From the NCBI GenBank assembly GCA_030715135.1, contig JAUYVH010000007.1, forward strand, positions 124,001-188,000: a stretch of 64,000 nt of DNA, given 5' to 3'. Positions within the stretch are counted from its first letter, which is position 1; each line of letters starts with the position of its first letter. Made by a program: the position numbers and the translations under genes. The notes beneath the pieces are model-generated. The model searched no databases, was not told the DNA's origin, and saw only the letters and a list, made by a program, of their open reading frames with translations. Below, piece by piece: positions 35,487 through 44,240 of this stretch. Source of the DNA: Keguizhuia sedimenti. Lineage in GTDB: Bacteria > Pseudomonadota > Gammaproteobacteria > Burkholderiales > Burkholderiaceae_D.

Positions 35487-35770
35487 AAAATTCAGGTTCG
35501 GTGGATTGTGGGCCGGAAAACAACAGTTCACTGCGTATGGCAGGCGTGTATGTTTGTTAAGGACTGTTTATTTATGATTGGGCATGCCGGCTCTTCAAGC
35601 CATACGCGCGCCGGACAACTGCACCGGGGTTTTTGCATAATGCCAAGCGTCCCCCGAATTTATGTGGCATTTACAAGTTCCCATATCTTCCTCACGGCCT
35701 GCCGAGATCGTTACCGGAATATTTTGCGGTTAACTGAATTTGGCGATTGCATATGCGGCAGAGAAGATAT

Positions 35771-35793
35771 AACATGCATTAAAAATGCATGTT
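35771..35793. promoter_or_regulatory. NsrR operator of nnrS
   Basis: AACATGCATT-AAA-AATGCATGTT is a perfect palindrome with 10-bp arms. It overlaps a -10-like TATAAC (35768-35773) 13 bases before the nnrS ATG, a classic repressor position. Confidence 0.88.
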
Positions 35794-35805
35794 TAAGGAA
35801 AGAAA

Positions 35806-37005
35806 ATGAGCCTACTGATCATCGAAGAAAGCCCGGGCAACCGCAGCGCACCTAAAAGCGATATACCGCCCATGCTGCGTTTGGGATTCAGGCCTTTTTA
35901 TCTGCTGGCCGCAGCGTTTGCCTTCATCAGCGTGCCGATCTGGCTTGCCAAATACTACGGCTACGCCGATATCCTGAAAAACGTAAGCCTGAACTGGCAC
36001 ATCCATGAGATGGTGTTCGGATTTGCCATTGCGGTCATCATCGGCTTCCTTTACACAGCGGGACGGAACTGGACCGGCCTTTGGACTCCGCGCCGGAAAA
36101 TGCTTGCGGCGCTCGCCGGGCTTTGGATCGCCGGGCGGCTTACGATGCTCTTTGCCGACCCGGTCATTGCGGCCGTCGTCGATATAAGCTTCCTGCCGAT
36201 TGCCACATGGCTGTTGTACGGCGTATTAAAAAGATCCGCAAACAAGCGCAACATGGTCATGGTCGGCCTGCTTTCCTTGCTGACACTAACCAACATTCTC
36301 TTTCATGCCGCAAATCTGGGGTGGACCGGCGTTTCATCCATTCATGCAATCCACATCGCCATTCTGATCATTGTCGTACTCGAAGCCATCATCGGTGGCC
36401 GTGTGATTCCGATGTTTACAGCAAATGCCGTTCCGACTGCGAATCCGATCATCAATGTGAGAAGAGACAGTGTAATTGCCGGATTTACGATTGCGGCGTG
36501 CATCGCATGGGCGTTCGGATTTCCCGGACCGCTGACCGCATCGCTTGCCTTGGCTGCGGCCGCATCGCAAATGACCCGGCTAATCGCATGGCAGCCGCTG
36601 TGCACGATCCGTAATCCTCTTCTTTGGATATTGCACCTGTCTTATGCCTGGATCCCGGTGGGATTCGTATTGCTTGCACTTTCCGCCTTTGGATTGGTCC
36701 CGACCAGCTCTGGCATGCATTCATTGGCAATCGGCGCAATGGCAGGAATGATGATCGGGATGATCACGCGCACCGCGCTCGGCCATACGGGCCGTCCGCT
36801 CAAGGCAGGCATGAGCGAAACCTGGATGTACATACTGGTACAGGCAGGCGCCGCCGGACGTCTCGCCGCATCCTTAAGCCAGACGGAAATACGCGACGCA
36901 TTGCTTGTTTTCAGCGCAGCCTGCTGGGCAGGTGCCTTCCTGCTCTATGTCGCCGTGTACAGTCCGTATCTCATGGCTGCGCGCGTTGATGGAAAAGAAG
37001 GGTGA
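35806..37005 (+). CDS. nnrS: NnrS, membrane heme/copper protein of NO stress
   Basis: The 399-residue protein has about 12 membrane helices and NnrS features (LRLGFRPFYLLAAAFAF and WHIHEMVFGFAIAVIIGFLY with the HxxHE-like group). NnrS proteins help cells resist NO, perhaps by limiting iron-dinitrosyl damage, and are standard members of the NsrR and NnrR regulons. A perfect NsrR operator lies before it and AAGGAAAGAAA precedes the ATG. hemN follows after 145 bases. Confidence 0.93.
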   Translation: MSLLIIEESPGNRSAPKSDIPPMLRLGFRPFYLLAAAFAFISVPIWLAKYYGYADILKNVSLNWHIHEMVFGFAIAVIIGFLYTAGRNWTGLWTPRRKMLAALAGLWIAGRLTMLFADPVIAAVVDISFLPIATWLLYGVLKRSANKRNMVMVGLLSLLTLTNILFHAANLGWTGVSSIHAIHIAILIIVVLEAIIGGRVIPMFTANAVPTANPIINVRRDSVIAGFTIAACIAWAFGFPGPLTASLALAAAASQMTRLIAWQPLCTIRNPLLWILHLSYAWIPVGFVLLALSAFGLVPTSSGMHSLAIGAMAGMMIGMITRTALGHTGRPLKAGMSETWMYILVQAGAAGRLAASLSQTEIRDALLVFSAACWAGAFLLYVAVYSPYLMAARVDGKEG

Positions 37006-37150
37006 TGTACCGCGACAGCGGAATGAGTAGAGTCGACGCGATACCTGGTCAGCGACGCGCCATGAGAAAGTCATTGCGAGCCCGGTTGCCGACCATGTGA
37101 CGATGTAGCGCGCTTTCCAATGAAATAATGTAATCAGAAGGTGAGAAACA

Positions 37151-38587
37151 ATGAAGACCATGCCTGCAGCTGAATCGAAATATCCTTCAACTCCGATCCA
37201 ATTCGACTCTGAGCTGATCGGCAAGGTGACGCAGCAGGGTCCGCGTTATACCTCATATCCGACTGCTGACCGCTTTTCCGCAAATTTCCAGATGGGAGAT
37301 TATCTGCAGGCCGTAGCACAGATCAAGTCGGGCGGTGCGCGCAATCCCTTGTCTTTGTATATCCATATTCCGTTCTGCCAATCTCTCTGCTATTACTGCG
37401 GCTGCAACAAAATCATCACCAAGAACCATAGCAAAGCCGAGACATATCTTGTATATCTCAAGCAGGAAGTGGATATGCAGGCGGCTCTCTTTGCCGGCAT
37501 GAACAGGGTTGAGCAGCTCCATTTCGGCGGCGGCACTCCGACCTTCCTTTCCGATGAAGAAATGGGCGACCTGGTAAAGCATCTGAGGAAGTCGTTCAGC
37601 TTCGTCAGCGATGCGGAAGGCGAGTTTTCTATAGAGATCGATCCGCGTACCGTTGATCCGGCACGCATCCATTCATTGCGCGCACAGGGATTCAACCGGA
37701 TCAGCCTGGGGGTGCAGGATTTCGATCCGGAAGTGCAGAAAGCGGTCAACCGCATCCAGCCGGAAGCATTGACGATCAGGGCGATCGAAGCGGCGCGGGA
37801 GGCAGATTTCAAGTCGATCAGCATCGATCTGATCTATGGATTGCCGAAACAAACCGTCATGACCATGTCCACAACCTTGTCCAAGGTCATTGCGGCCGAT
37901 CCGGACCGGATATCGATTTATAACTACGCCCACATGCCGCATTTGTTCAAGTCGCAGCGCCTGATCGCGGATGACGAAATTCCGAGCGCGCAGGCAAAGC
38001 TTGATATGCTGTCTTTGTGCGTCCGTCGCCTGACCGATGCAGGCTATGTCTACATCGGCATGGATCATTTTGCCAAGCCGAACGATGCGCTTGCCGTAGC
38101 CCAGAGGCAGGGCCGGCTGCACCGCAACTTCCAGGGCTATTCGACCCATGCCGGCGCAGAAATGGTTTCATGCGGCGTGTCGGCCATCAGCGCTGTCGGC
38201 AGCACCTACAGCCAGAATGAAAAAAGCCTGGAGCATTATTACGAGCGCATAGAGCGCGGCGAGCTTCCTATTGCACGCGGGCTGAAGCTCACCAACGACG
38301 ATCTGCTGCGCCGGATGGTTATTCAAATGCTGATGTGTAATTTCGAGCTGTCCACGAAAGTCTTCGAGCTGGCATACCCGATCAGTTTTTCGACCTACTT
38401 CGCCAGGGAACTCGAGAAGCTTCGCGAATTTGAAGTTGATGGACTGCTTTCAATTGACGAGGATTGGCTGACGGTGACTCCGAAGGGACGTTTCCTCGTG
38501 CGCAATATCTGCATGGCCTTCGACCGATATCTGGGAATGCCTAACCTTATCAAACTGGAACGCATGCAGTATTCGCGGACAATTTAA
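37151..38587 (+). CDS. hemN: Oxygen-independent coproporphyrinogen III dehydrogenase
   Basis: The 478-residue protein has the HemN radical-SAM site CQSLCYYCGC (CxxxCxxC plus a fourth Cys) and FGGGTPTF. It makes protoporphyrinogen without oxygen, needed for heme d1/c/b enzymes under denitrification. Length and termini fit HemN of Proteobacteria rather than the shorter HemW, which lacks the C-terminal domain. No FNR box is visible between nnrS and hemN, so the two could share a transcript. Confidence 0.94.
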   Translation: MKTMPAAESKYPSTPIQFDSELIGKVTQQGPRYTSYPTADRFSANFQMGDYLQAVAQIKSGGARNPLSLYIHIPFCQSLCYYCGCNKIITKNHSKAETYLVYLKQEVDMQAALFAGMNRVEQLHFGGGTPTFLSDEEMGDLVKHLRKSFSFVSDAEGEFSIEIDPRTVDPARIHSLRAQGFNRISLGVQDFDPEVQKAVNRIQPEALTIRAIEAAREADFKSISIDLIYGLPKQTVMTMSTTLSKVIAADPDRISIYNYAHMPHLFKSQRLIADDEIPSAQAKLDMLSLCVRRLTDAGYVYIGMDHFAKPNDALAVAQRQGRLHRNFQGYSTHAGAEMVSCGVSAISAVGSTYSQNEKSLEHYYERIERGELPIARGLKLTNDDLLRRMVIQMLMCNFELSTKVFELAYPISFSTYFARELEKLREFEVDGLLSIDEDWLTVTPKGRFLVRNICMAFDRYLGMPNLIKLERMQYSRTI

Positions 38588-38918
38588 AGCCCTTGTTCCG
38601 TCAGAATCCGGCAACAGCCGGAAACGCGCGTCGGCGCGGACGCCAGGCCATTGGCCGGTTCCCGCTTCTGAGTTTGTCAGCTGGGTTTTTGGATGCTGGC
38701 CAATAGTTCTGGCTGGCGGACGTTGCCGCCGGTCGTATGGCCGTTAGGAGAACGGACAAAAAATAAAAAGGGCAATGCAAATAATGTGGGCTTTTGAGGA
38801 GAGTGCATTGCCCGGAAACCGTTTCATGACACGCAAGGCGTGCCGATGCATATTATTTATGCCTATGGCTTGGCCTGTCCTGAAACCCAGGCCGAAACAA
38901 GAGCAGGGAGTATCGCTG
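38588..38918. other. Convergent intergenic stretch downstream of hemN
   Basis: No supported gene. It contains the hairpin at 38758-38813 listed separately; the hemN side shows only short GC-rich repeats (GGCAACAGCCGGAA), with no clear T-run. Confidence 0.45.
38758..38813 (-). terminator. Terminator-like hairpin of the HMA-like gene
   Basis: GGGCAATGCA (38770-38779) pairs perfectly with TGCATTGCCC (38804-38813) around a long 24-base loop. On the minus strand it is followed by TTTTTATTTTTTG, so it can terminate the small gene at 38919. Confidence 0.6.
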
Positions 38919-39176
38919 CTAGCTGCAGCACCCGCCGCAACAGCTTGCCGTTTCGCGTTTCGGCTTTTCCGCATTGATCGGATGTCCTGCACTTCGCAAG
39001 GCGCTTGCCAGTTCGTCCGGCGAAGTGAGGTCTTCGTCGAAGACTACATTGACATGATTTGGACCAGGGACAAAGTCAACGCTGCTGACACCGTTTATCC
39101 CAAACAATATCAGCATAATGCTCGGAGTATTGTTTTGGTCTACGAGGTTTCGGATCTGTAATGTCTTGGATGCCAT
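38919..39176 (-). CDS. HMA-fold-like small protein with C-terminal CCGGCC tail
   Basis: The 85-residue protein reads as a heavy-metal-associated ferredoxin-like fold (SKTLQIRNLV, INGVSSVDFVPGPNHVNVVF, ELASALRSAGHPI). The CxxC metal loop, expected near residue 12, is absent (NLVDQNNTPS). Instead the C-terminus ends ETASCCGGCCS, two Cys pairs that could bind a metal. It is unlike ordinary CopZ. GGGAA precedes the start. A variant Crp/Fnr-like box with a well-placed -10 lies upstream, so expression is probably anaerobic. Function unknown. Confidence 0.62.
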   Translation of the reverse strand: MASKTLQIRNLVDQNNTPSIMLILFGINGVSSVDFVPGPNHVNVVFDEDLTSPDELASALRSAGHPINAEKPKRETASCCGGCCS

Positions 39177-39528
39177 GGTTCATTCCCGCTGTGAGCTAAG
39201 TGGAGAGGCGAAATTTTTTCACCTGAGCCATTCTAGGCACCGGATAAGCACTTTTCCTTAACTCAAATTAAGAATTTCGGGATAGCGGAAATTCCCCGAA
39301 ACGCGTGATGATTTTCATGCCCATCGCGCGAAGACTGCTACCTTGCCTCAGATTGTGGCCGGGGAGCAAATTGATACAAATTTGATTTTCTAGATTTTGA
39401 TCCTTGGGGCATAATGACGCCGATATAATTGAGTCAGGGCCGGATTTTGATTTCCGCAGTAAATTCCGGTGCATTGGTTACATAGCCGTATTACGCAAAT
39501 TTATTGTTCATTTCGATGGAGAAGAGAT
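39177..39528. other. Divergent promoter region, HMA-like gene / cytochrome c
   Basis: About 350 bases without a gene. It holds the palindrome at 39254 (listed) and a weak FNR-like element TTGATACAAATTTG at 39371-39384, also part of CAAATT-GATACA-AATTTG, before the cytochrome gene. The element shares its first 11 bases with the perfect box at 35473. Confidence 0.5.
39254..39275 (-). promoter_or_regulatory. Variant Crp/Fnr-like box with matching -10
   Basis: TTCCTTAA-CTCAAA-TTAAGAAT is a near-copy of the 21017 palindrome, with core TTAAC-TCAA-ATTAA (39258-39271). On the minus strand TAGAAT (39235-39230) lies at exactly the class II -10 position, five of six bases matching TATAAT. This makes it a likely activator site for the HMA-like gene. 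Confidence 0.68.
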
Positions 39529-39834
39529 ATGAAACGTTCCGCCCTGGCCGTGTTGGCCCTAAGCAGCATGGTGTCCAGCTTTGCATTTGCAAACGCCGAG
39601 CTGGCAAAGACCAAAAACTGCATGGCATGCCATGCGATGACAACCAAAATGGTGGGACCATCCTTCAAGGACGTCGCAGCGAAATATGCTGGTCAAAAAG
39701 ACGCGGAAAAACAACTGGTCCAGAAGGTCATCAAAGGCGGCGCCGGCGTATGGGGACAGGTCCCGATGCCACCGAATAATGTGACCGAGAAGGAAGCTCA
39801 GTCGCTCGTGCAATGGATACTTGCGCAAAAATAA
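39529..39834 (+). CDS. Cytochrome c551/c552-type monoheme cytochrome
   Basis: From the ATG at 39529 the precursor is 101 residues. A signal peptide (MKRSALAVLALSSMVSSFAFA) precedes a small class I cytochrome with heme site CMACH and distal Met in VPMPPNN, as in Pseudomonas-type c551. It probably carries electrons to NirK or the cNor NorC. GGAGAAGAGAT precedes the start and a strong terminator follows. In-frame upstream starts lack a ribosome site. Confidence 0.9.
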   Translation: MKRSALAVLALSSMVSSFAFANAELAKTKNCMACHAMTTKMVGPSFKDVAAKYAGQKDAEKQLVQKVIKGGAGVWGQVPMPPNNVTEKEAQSLVQWILAQK

Positions 39835-40168
39835 GCGTTTGCTGTCTCTGATTATTGCCCGTTCGATTCGAGACCTTGCTTTATAAGTCTGCTTTCGACT
39901 ATAACGTCTGAAACGTATATCTGGCTGCATTCCCCTCAAGGGAATGCAGCTTTTTTATTGGTTGGTTCGCTACGTCGGCGTGGCTTGGCTGTTCGCCGCG
40001 CACGATTAATTGATGAAGCGCCGCTTGATTGGGCAGATCAAGATCTGCGATGGCCAAATGAAAATCACCGCGCTCCAGGATCTTGCAGTCGGATTCCAGT
40101 GAGTATTGCGTTGCCGGCACTGATCCAACTAAATCTATAATGTCGCTTTCCAATAAACAGCCATTGTC
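39835..40168. other. Intergenic stretch after the cytochrome
   Basis: No supported gene; it contains the cytochrome terminator at 39924. The remainder shows no obvious promoter for the SirB2-like gene. Confidence 0.45.
39924..39956 (+). terminator. Cytochrome c terminator
   Basis: GCTGCATTCCC-CTCAA-GGGAATGCAGC is a perfect 11-bp stem followed by TTTTTT, about 90 bases after the cytochrome stop. Confidence 0.92.
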
Positions 40169-40540
40169 ATGAGCTATATCGCATTCAAGCATCTTCATAT
40201 GACCGCCGCAATACTGAGCGGACTCTTTTTTACCATTCGCGGGATTTGGATGCTCACCGATTCGAGCTTGCTTAAGAGGCGCTGGGCGAAGGTCGCGCCG
40301 CATGTAATCGATACGGTGCTTCTGGCAAGCGCGTTAATAATGGTGTTCTGGAGCGGTCAGTATCCGTTTGTCCAGGGCTGGCTTACCGCGAAGGTGCTTG
40401 CACTGTTTGCCTATATTGGGACGGGAATGGTCGCGCTCAAATACGGGAAAACCAAGACCGTTCGCGCAGCAGCTTTCGTCACTGCATTGCTTATCTTTGT
40501 CTACATACTTAAAGTCGCGGTAACCCGACAAGTGATTTAA
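40169..40540 (+). CDS. SirB2-family membrane protein
   Basis: The 123-residue protein has four membrane helices and the SirB2 pattern (YIAFKHLHMTAAILSGLFFT, then RWAKVAPHVIDTVLLASALI). It is a small polytopic membrane protein of unknown role, common in Proteobacteria. It has no clear ribosome site. Histidines in helix 1 and helix 2 may bind heme, but this is not established. Confidence 0.78.
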   Translation: MSYIAFKHLHMTAAILSGLFFTIRGIWMLTDSSLLKRRWAKVAPHVIDTVLLASALIMVFWSGQYPFVQGWLTAKVLALFAYIGTGMVALKYGKTKTVRAAAFVTALLIFVYILKVAVTRQVI

Positions 40541-41002
40541 GGGCGCGATCCGGCTGCCGGTGACACAACGCAGAACGTCTTGCCATCTTGCCTAAGGAGC
40601 CGGTACGGCTAGACATGCAGGGCATGAATTCGGCTGGAACTCAAGCCGTAGTTCAGCCCTGAATATGCTGTATCAGCTCTACGTTAAGCGCTCTTACTAC
40701 TTCATTCTTTCTCTTTTGCTGAGCGCCAGGCATACGCCTATTCGACATGGCCTGAGCCATGGACAGGGCATATCCATCGCGATCATGGCAGGCATTAGAT
40801 ATGCCTGGCACGGCCTGGACGCTGCGTGTCAGAGTACCAACTGCGTTGATGCATATCAACCGCGAGACAAGTTAAAGACGTATGTCTATCAAATTCCGAT
40901 AAATTATCGAGGCAAATCTATCCGTTTCGGCCAGCCTTTCTCGTTGCCGCATTTCTGGCCTTAAGCCTATCCAGCAGTAGAACTATCACCTGGAGTACGC
41001 CT
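40541..41002. other. norCBQD upstream region
   Basis: Over 450 bases without a supported gene. The part nearest the operon carries the FNR/Dnr box at 40846, listed separately. Confidence 0.5.
40846..40859 (+). promoter_or_regulatory. FNR/Dnr box of the norCBQD operon
   Basis: TTGAT-GCAT-ATCAA is a perfect Crp/Fnr palindrome. A weak -10 (TATGTC at 40881-40886) lies near the class II position, and the first coding start, the 36-residue peptide, is at 41003. Confidence 0.85.
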
Positions 41003-41113
41003 ATGCACGGTCCGCTCAAGCTGTTTAGTTACGTTGTCATCCTGTTGATGGTGATTGCCATGGTTTATTCGGCCTATATCTCCATTAAATACTGGGCCGG
41101 AATCGGCGTCTGA
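41003..41113 (+). CDS. 36-residue single-helix membrane peptide leading the nor operon
   Basis: The frame encodes MHGPLKLFSY, a hydrophobic helix (VVILLMVIAMVYSAYISI) and a short tail KYWAGIGV. GGAG lies seven bases before the ATG, and the stop is 22 bases before norC. It is in the same operon as norC, behind the same FNR/Dnr box. A size like that of small oxidase subunits (CydX, CcoQ-like) suggests an accessory subunit for the NO reductase; this is inference. I recognise no named family. Confidence 0.72.
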   Translation: MHGPLKLFSYVVILLMVIAMVYSAYISIKYWAGIGV

Positions 41114-41135
41114 ACAGAGGATAGGCGAGCGAACG

Positions 41136-42008
41136 ATGAATAAAAGGCAAACCAGGCTTTTCGCGATTATTTCAACCGCCATTTCCGCGCTTGTTTTCCT
41201 GGGCATGACCATCGACAGCCACAGGCAATTTCCCAAGCTGACCAATGCGCAGAACATCACTCCCGCAGTGAAGCTCGGACAGGATGTCTGGCACAAATAT
41301 AACTGCATCAATTGCCATACCCTGTTCGGCGAGGGCGCGTATTATGCGCCTGACCTGACCAAGATCACCCAACTGCGTGGTGAGCCTTATCTGACGGCGT
41401 ACATGAAGGACCCGTCACAGTTCTATGACGAGCAGAAGCATAGACGCCTGATGCCGAAACAGGATTTAAGCGATGCGGAAATCAAGAACCTGATCGCATT
41501 CCTGGACTGGGTCAGTAAAGTCGACAACCAGGGATGGCCGCCACGTCCGATCCTCGTCACCGGCGCATCGATACCGGGAACGGATTTGTCCGCCGAGAGG
41601 CAGGCACAGACTATGGGCCAGGCCAAGGATACCGCACAGGCCCCTCCGGGCGCACGTCCGCTGAGCGGTGGCGAAAACCCGATTGCGCTTGGCGAGCGCC
41701 TGTTCCGGTCCGCGGCTCCGGCATGCAATGCCTGTCATTCCGTCGCTCCCGGCGTCAACATGGCCGGCCCGTCCCTGGCGGGGCTGGCTACGCGCGCCGA
41801 ACAAATCATCTCTTCGCCGGAATATAAAGGCAAGGCCAAGGATGCGATGGCTTACATACGAGAGGCGATTACCGAACCTAGCGCACACATTGTGCCGGGT
41901 CCGATGTATTCGGCTAACGGCGTGTCCTTCATGCCGAACACCTATGGAAAAGACCTTAAACCGGAGCAGATAGACCAGCTCGCGGAATATTTGGCATCGT
42001 TCAAGTAG
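41136..42008 (+). CDS. norC: NorC, cytochrome c subunit of cNor, with an extra cytochrome domain
   Basis: From the ATG at 41136 the protein is 290 residues. The first 150 look like NorC: one membrane anchor (RLFAIISTAISALVFLGMTI) and heme site C57-I-N-C60-H61 in CINCHTLFGEGAYYAPDLTK. A second class I cytochrome domain follows, with C197-N-A-C200-H201 and a likely Met ligand in FMPNTYG. Ordinary NorC is about 150 residues with one heme, so this is a NorC-cytochrome c fusion that could receive electrons directly from the bc1 complex or a carrier. GGCGAGCGAACG precedes the start; norB follows 13 bases later. Confidence 0.93.
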   Translation: MNKRQTRLFAIISTAISALVFLGMTIDSHRQFPKLTNAQNITPAVKLGQDVWHKYNCINCHTLFGEGAYYAPDLTKITQLRGEPYLTAYMKDPSQFYDEQKHRRLMPKQDLSDAEIKNLIAFLDWVSKVDNQGWPPRPILVTGASIPGTDLSAERQAQTMGQAKDTAQAPPGARPLSGGENPIALGERLFRSAAPACNACHSVAPGVNMAGPSLAGLATRAEQIISSPEYKGKAKDAMAYIREAITEPSAHIVPGPMYSANGVSFMPNTYGKDLKPEQIDQLAEYLASFK

Positions 42009-42020
42009 GCGGGAGGAATA

Positions 42021-43406
42021 ATGCGCTATAAATCACAATCGGTTGCATACTGGTATTTCGCGGTCGCGATGGTGCTCTTCGGCCTGCAGATCGTTTTCGG
42101 CCTGCTGTCGGCGGCAAAATATCTGGGTCCTGATCCTCTTCTATATATCCTGCCTTTCGATGTCACAAAAGTCATCCATACCAATCTGCTGATCGTATGG
42201 GTGCTGACCGGCTTCATGGGAGCGACTTACTGGATGGTTCCCGATGAGTCGCGCACCGAGATCTACAGCGTCAAGCTCGCTTACATCCAGTTGGGTTTAT
42301 GGGTCGTGATGGGTGTTACCGCGATCATCGGCTACCTGTTTCGCTATGGGACGGGAAACAAACTGCTGGAGCAGCCGCTTCCGCACAAGATCGTGATCGT
42401 TATTGTCATGCTCATGTTCCTGTACAACATCGGCATGACGATCAAGAAGTCCGGGCGCTTTACCACTACAGAAGGTGTGCTGCTGCTGGGATTAGGAAGC
42501 GCTGCGGTACTGTATCTGCCGGCTTTGCTCCATTATTCAAACTATACCGTTGCCATTTTCTACCGCTGGTGGACGATCCATCTGTGGGTGGAAGGAGTGT
42601 GGGAAATGATCCAGGGCAGCTTCCTGGCCTATCTTCTGATCCGCCTTTCAGGCGCCGACCGCGAAGTGATGGAAAAATGGCTCTATGTGATCGTCGGGCT
42701 TGTGTTCATCGCTGGCATAATCGGCACCGCGCATCATTATTACTGGGTCGGCGTGCCATCCTACTGGTTGCCGATCGGCGGCCTCTTCAGCGCGTTGGAA
42801 CCGGTCGCTCTCATCGGAATGGCGATCTATGCCTACTCCGCGATTCGCCGCTCAGGCCTTGCGCATCCGAATACGCTTGCCCTGCACTGGACCGTGGGCA
42901 GCGCCGTATTCACCTTGTTCGGCGCGGGCTTGCTTGGCCTGGCACACACATGGCCGAGCGTCAACAAGTGGACACACGGCACGCTCATTACCGCCATGCA
43001 TGGCCATGCCGCATTCTATGGCGCCTACGCCATGATCGTGCTTGCCATGATTACCTATGCGCTTCCGGCCATGGCGCCCGGAAGAAAAGAACAGGGCACA
43101 TCGCTGGGATACTGGGCGTTCTGGCTGCAGCTGGCCGGCATGTTCGGGATGACGCTGTCGTTTGCGACCGCGGGCATCGGCCAGGTATATCTGGAACGCA
43201 TCCTCGGCCTCGGATACCTCGACACGCAACTGAAAATCCAGGTGCACTTCGTCATGCTGATCGCAACCGCATCCCTGTTCGCTGTAGGCGTCATCTTGTT
43301 CATCATTGACTTCTTCAGGTACGCGCCGCGTTTTGAACTGGCGACCGATCCGGATCGCGGCGCGGCACCGATCAGCGGGACAGGTGGGGCTGCAGCCAGG
43401 GCATGA
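42021..43406 (+). CDS. norB: NorB, catalytic subunit of cytochrome c NO reductase
   Basis: The 461-residue protein has 12 membrane helices with the NorB core: IHLWVEGVWEMI, AHHYYWVGVPSYW and TAMHGHAAFYGAY, which hold the heme/FeB histidines and the essential glutamates. It reduces two NO to N2O. GGGAGGAATA precedes the ATG. Its stop overlaps norQ (ATGA). Confidence 0.97.
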   Translation: MRYKSQSVAYWYFAVAMVLFGLQIVFGLLSAAKYLGPDPLLYILPFDVTKVIHTNLLIVWVLTGFMGATYWMVPDESRTEIYSVKLAYIQLGLWVVMGVTAIIGYLFRYGTGNKLLEQPLPHKIVIVIVMLMFLYNIGMTIKKSGRFTTTEGVLLLGLGSAAVLYLPALLHYSNYTVAIFYRWWTIHLWVEGVWEMIQGSFLAYLLIRLSGADREVMEKWLYVIVGLVFIAGIIGTAHHYYWVGVPSYWLPIGGLFSALEPVALIGMAIYAYSAIRRSGLAHPNTLALHWTVGSAVFTLFGAGLLGLAHTWPSVNKWTHGTLITAMHGHAAFYGAYAMIVLAMITYALPAMAPGRKEQGTSLGYWAFWLQLAGMFGMTLSFATAGIGQVYLERILGLGYLDTQLKIQVHFVMLIATASLFAVGVILFIIDFFRYAPRFELATDPDRGAAPISGTGGAAARA

Positions 43407-44206
43407 TTCCATTTCCGGAGCATTCGCTGGAGGCGGAGCCGTATTACCTGCCGGTGGGCGGCGAGGTAGAGATTTTCGAACAGTGCCATGCAAGGAAGCT
43501 TGCCGTCATGCTCAAGGGACCGACAGGCTGCGGTAAGACCCGGTTTGTAGAGCATATGGCATGGCGGCTTAAACGGCCGCTTATCACCATATCCTGCCAC
43601 GATGATCTGACAGCGAGCGACCTGGTCGGGCGCTTCCTGATACGGCACGATGGCACCCAGTGGCAGGATGGTCCTCTCGCACGCGCAGTTCGCGAAGGAG
43701 CGATCTGCTATCTGGACGAAGTGGTCGAGGCGCGCCAGGACACTGTGGTCGTCCTTCACCCGTTGACCGACTATCGCCGGGTCCTGCCTATTGATAAAAC
43801 CGGCGAAACGATCGAGGCCGCGCCCGGCTTTCAGCTCGTCATTTCCTATAATCCCGGCTATCAGCGCATGTTGAAGGATCTGAAGCCGAGCACGCGGCAG
43901 CGTTTTGTGGCGCTGGATTTCAATTTCCCGCCGTTTGAACAGGAAGCGCACATTGTGCGACACGAGGGAAACGCGGATTACGCGACGGCGCAGGCGCTGG
44001 TCGGGCTAGGACAGCGTCTCCGGCTGCTGCAGGACCGCGGCCTGGCCGAAGTGCCTAGAACGCGGCTGCTGATCGCTGCGGCACGCTTGATATCGAGCGG
44101 CGTCCCGGTCAAGCAAGCCTGTTATTCCGCCTTGATTTCTCCCTTGTCGGATGACGCTTCTCTCCTGGAAGCAATGCGCGACCTGGTCGACGCCACCTTC
44201 GTCTAG
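43403..44206 (+). CDS. norQ: NorQ, MoxR-type AAA ATPase for cNor maturation
   Basis: The 267-residue protein has Walker A GPTGCGKT and Walker B ICYLDEVVEARQ with the CbbQ/NirQ/NorQ family layout. With NorD it inserts the non-heme FeB iron into NorB. Its start overlaps the norB stop by four bases. Confidence 0.95.
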   Translation: MIPFPEHSLEAEPYYLPVGGEVEIFEQCHARKLAVMLKGPTGCGKTRFVEHMAWRLKRPLITISCHDDLTASDLVGRFLIRHDGTQWQDGPLARAVREGAICYLDEVVEARQDTVVVLHPLTDYRRVLPIDKTGETIEAAPGFQLVISYNPGYQRMLKDLKPSTRQRFVALDFNFPPFEQEAHIVRHEGNADYATAQALVGLGQRLRLLQDRGLAEVPRTRLLIAAARLISSGVPVKQACYSALISPLSDDASLLEAMRDLVDATFV

Positions 44207-44240
44207 CCCTCTAGTCCATTAATGAGCGAGTGAATATCTC

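Larger units (their letters stand above)
35403..35805. other. Regulatory stretch between the stress protein and nnrS
   Basis: No supported gene. It carries the FNR-type box at 35473 and the NsrR operator at 35771, both listed separately. Between these I see no further structure. Confidence 0.6.

Noticed and set aside
42299-43309. A 336-codon open frame in another phase of norB
   Set aside because: Shadow frame: it lies wholly inside norB and its translation is Arg/His-rich and matches nothing.
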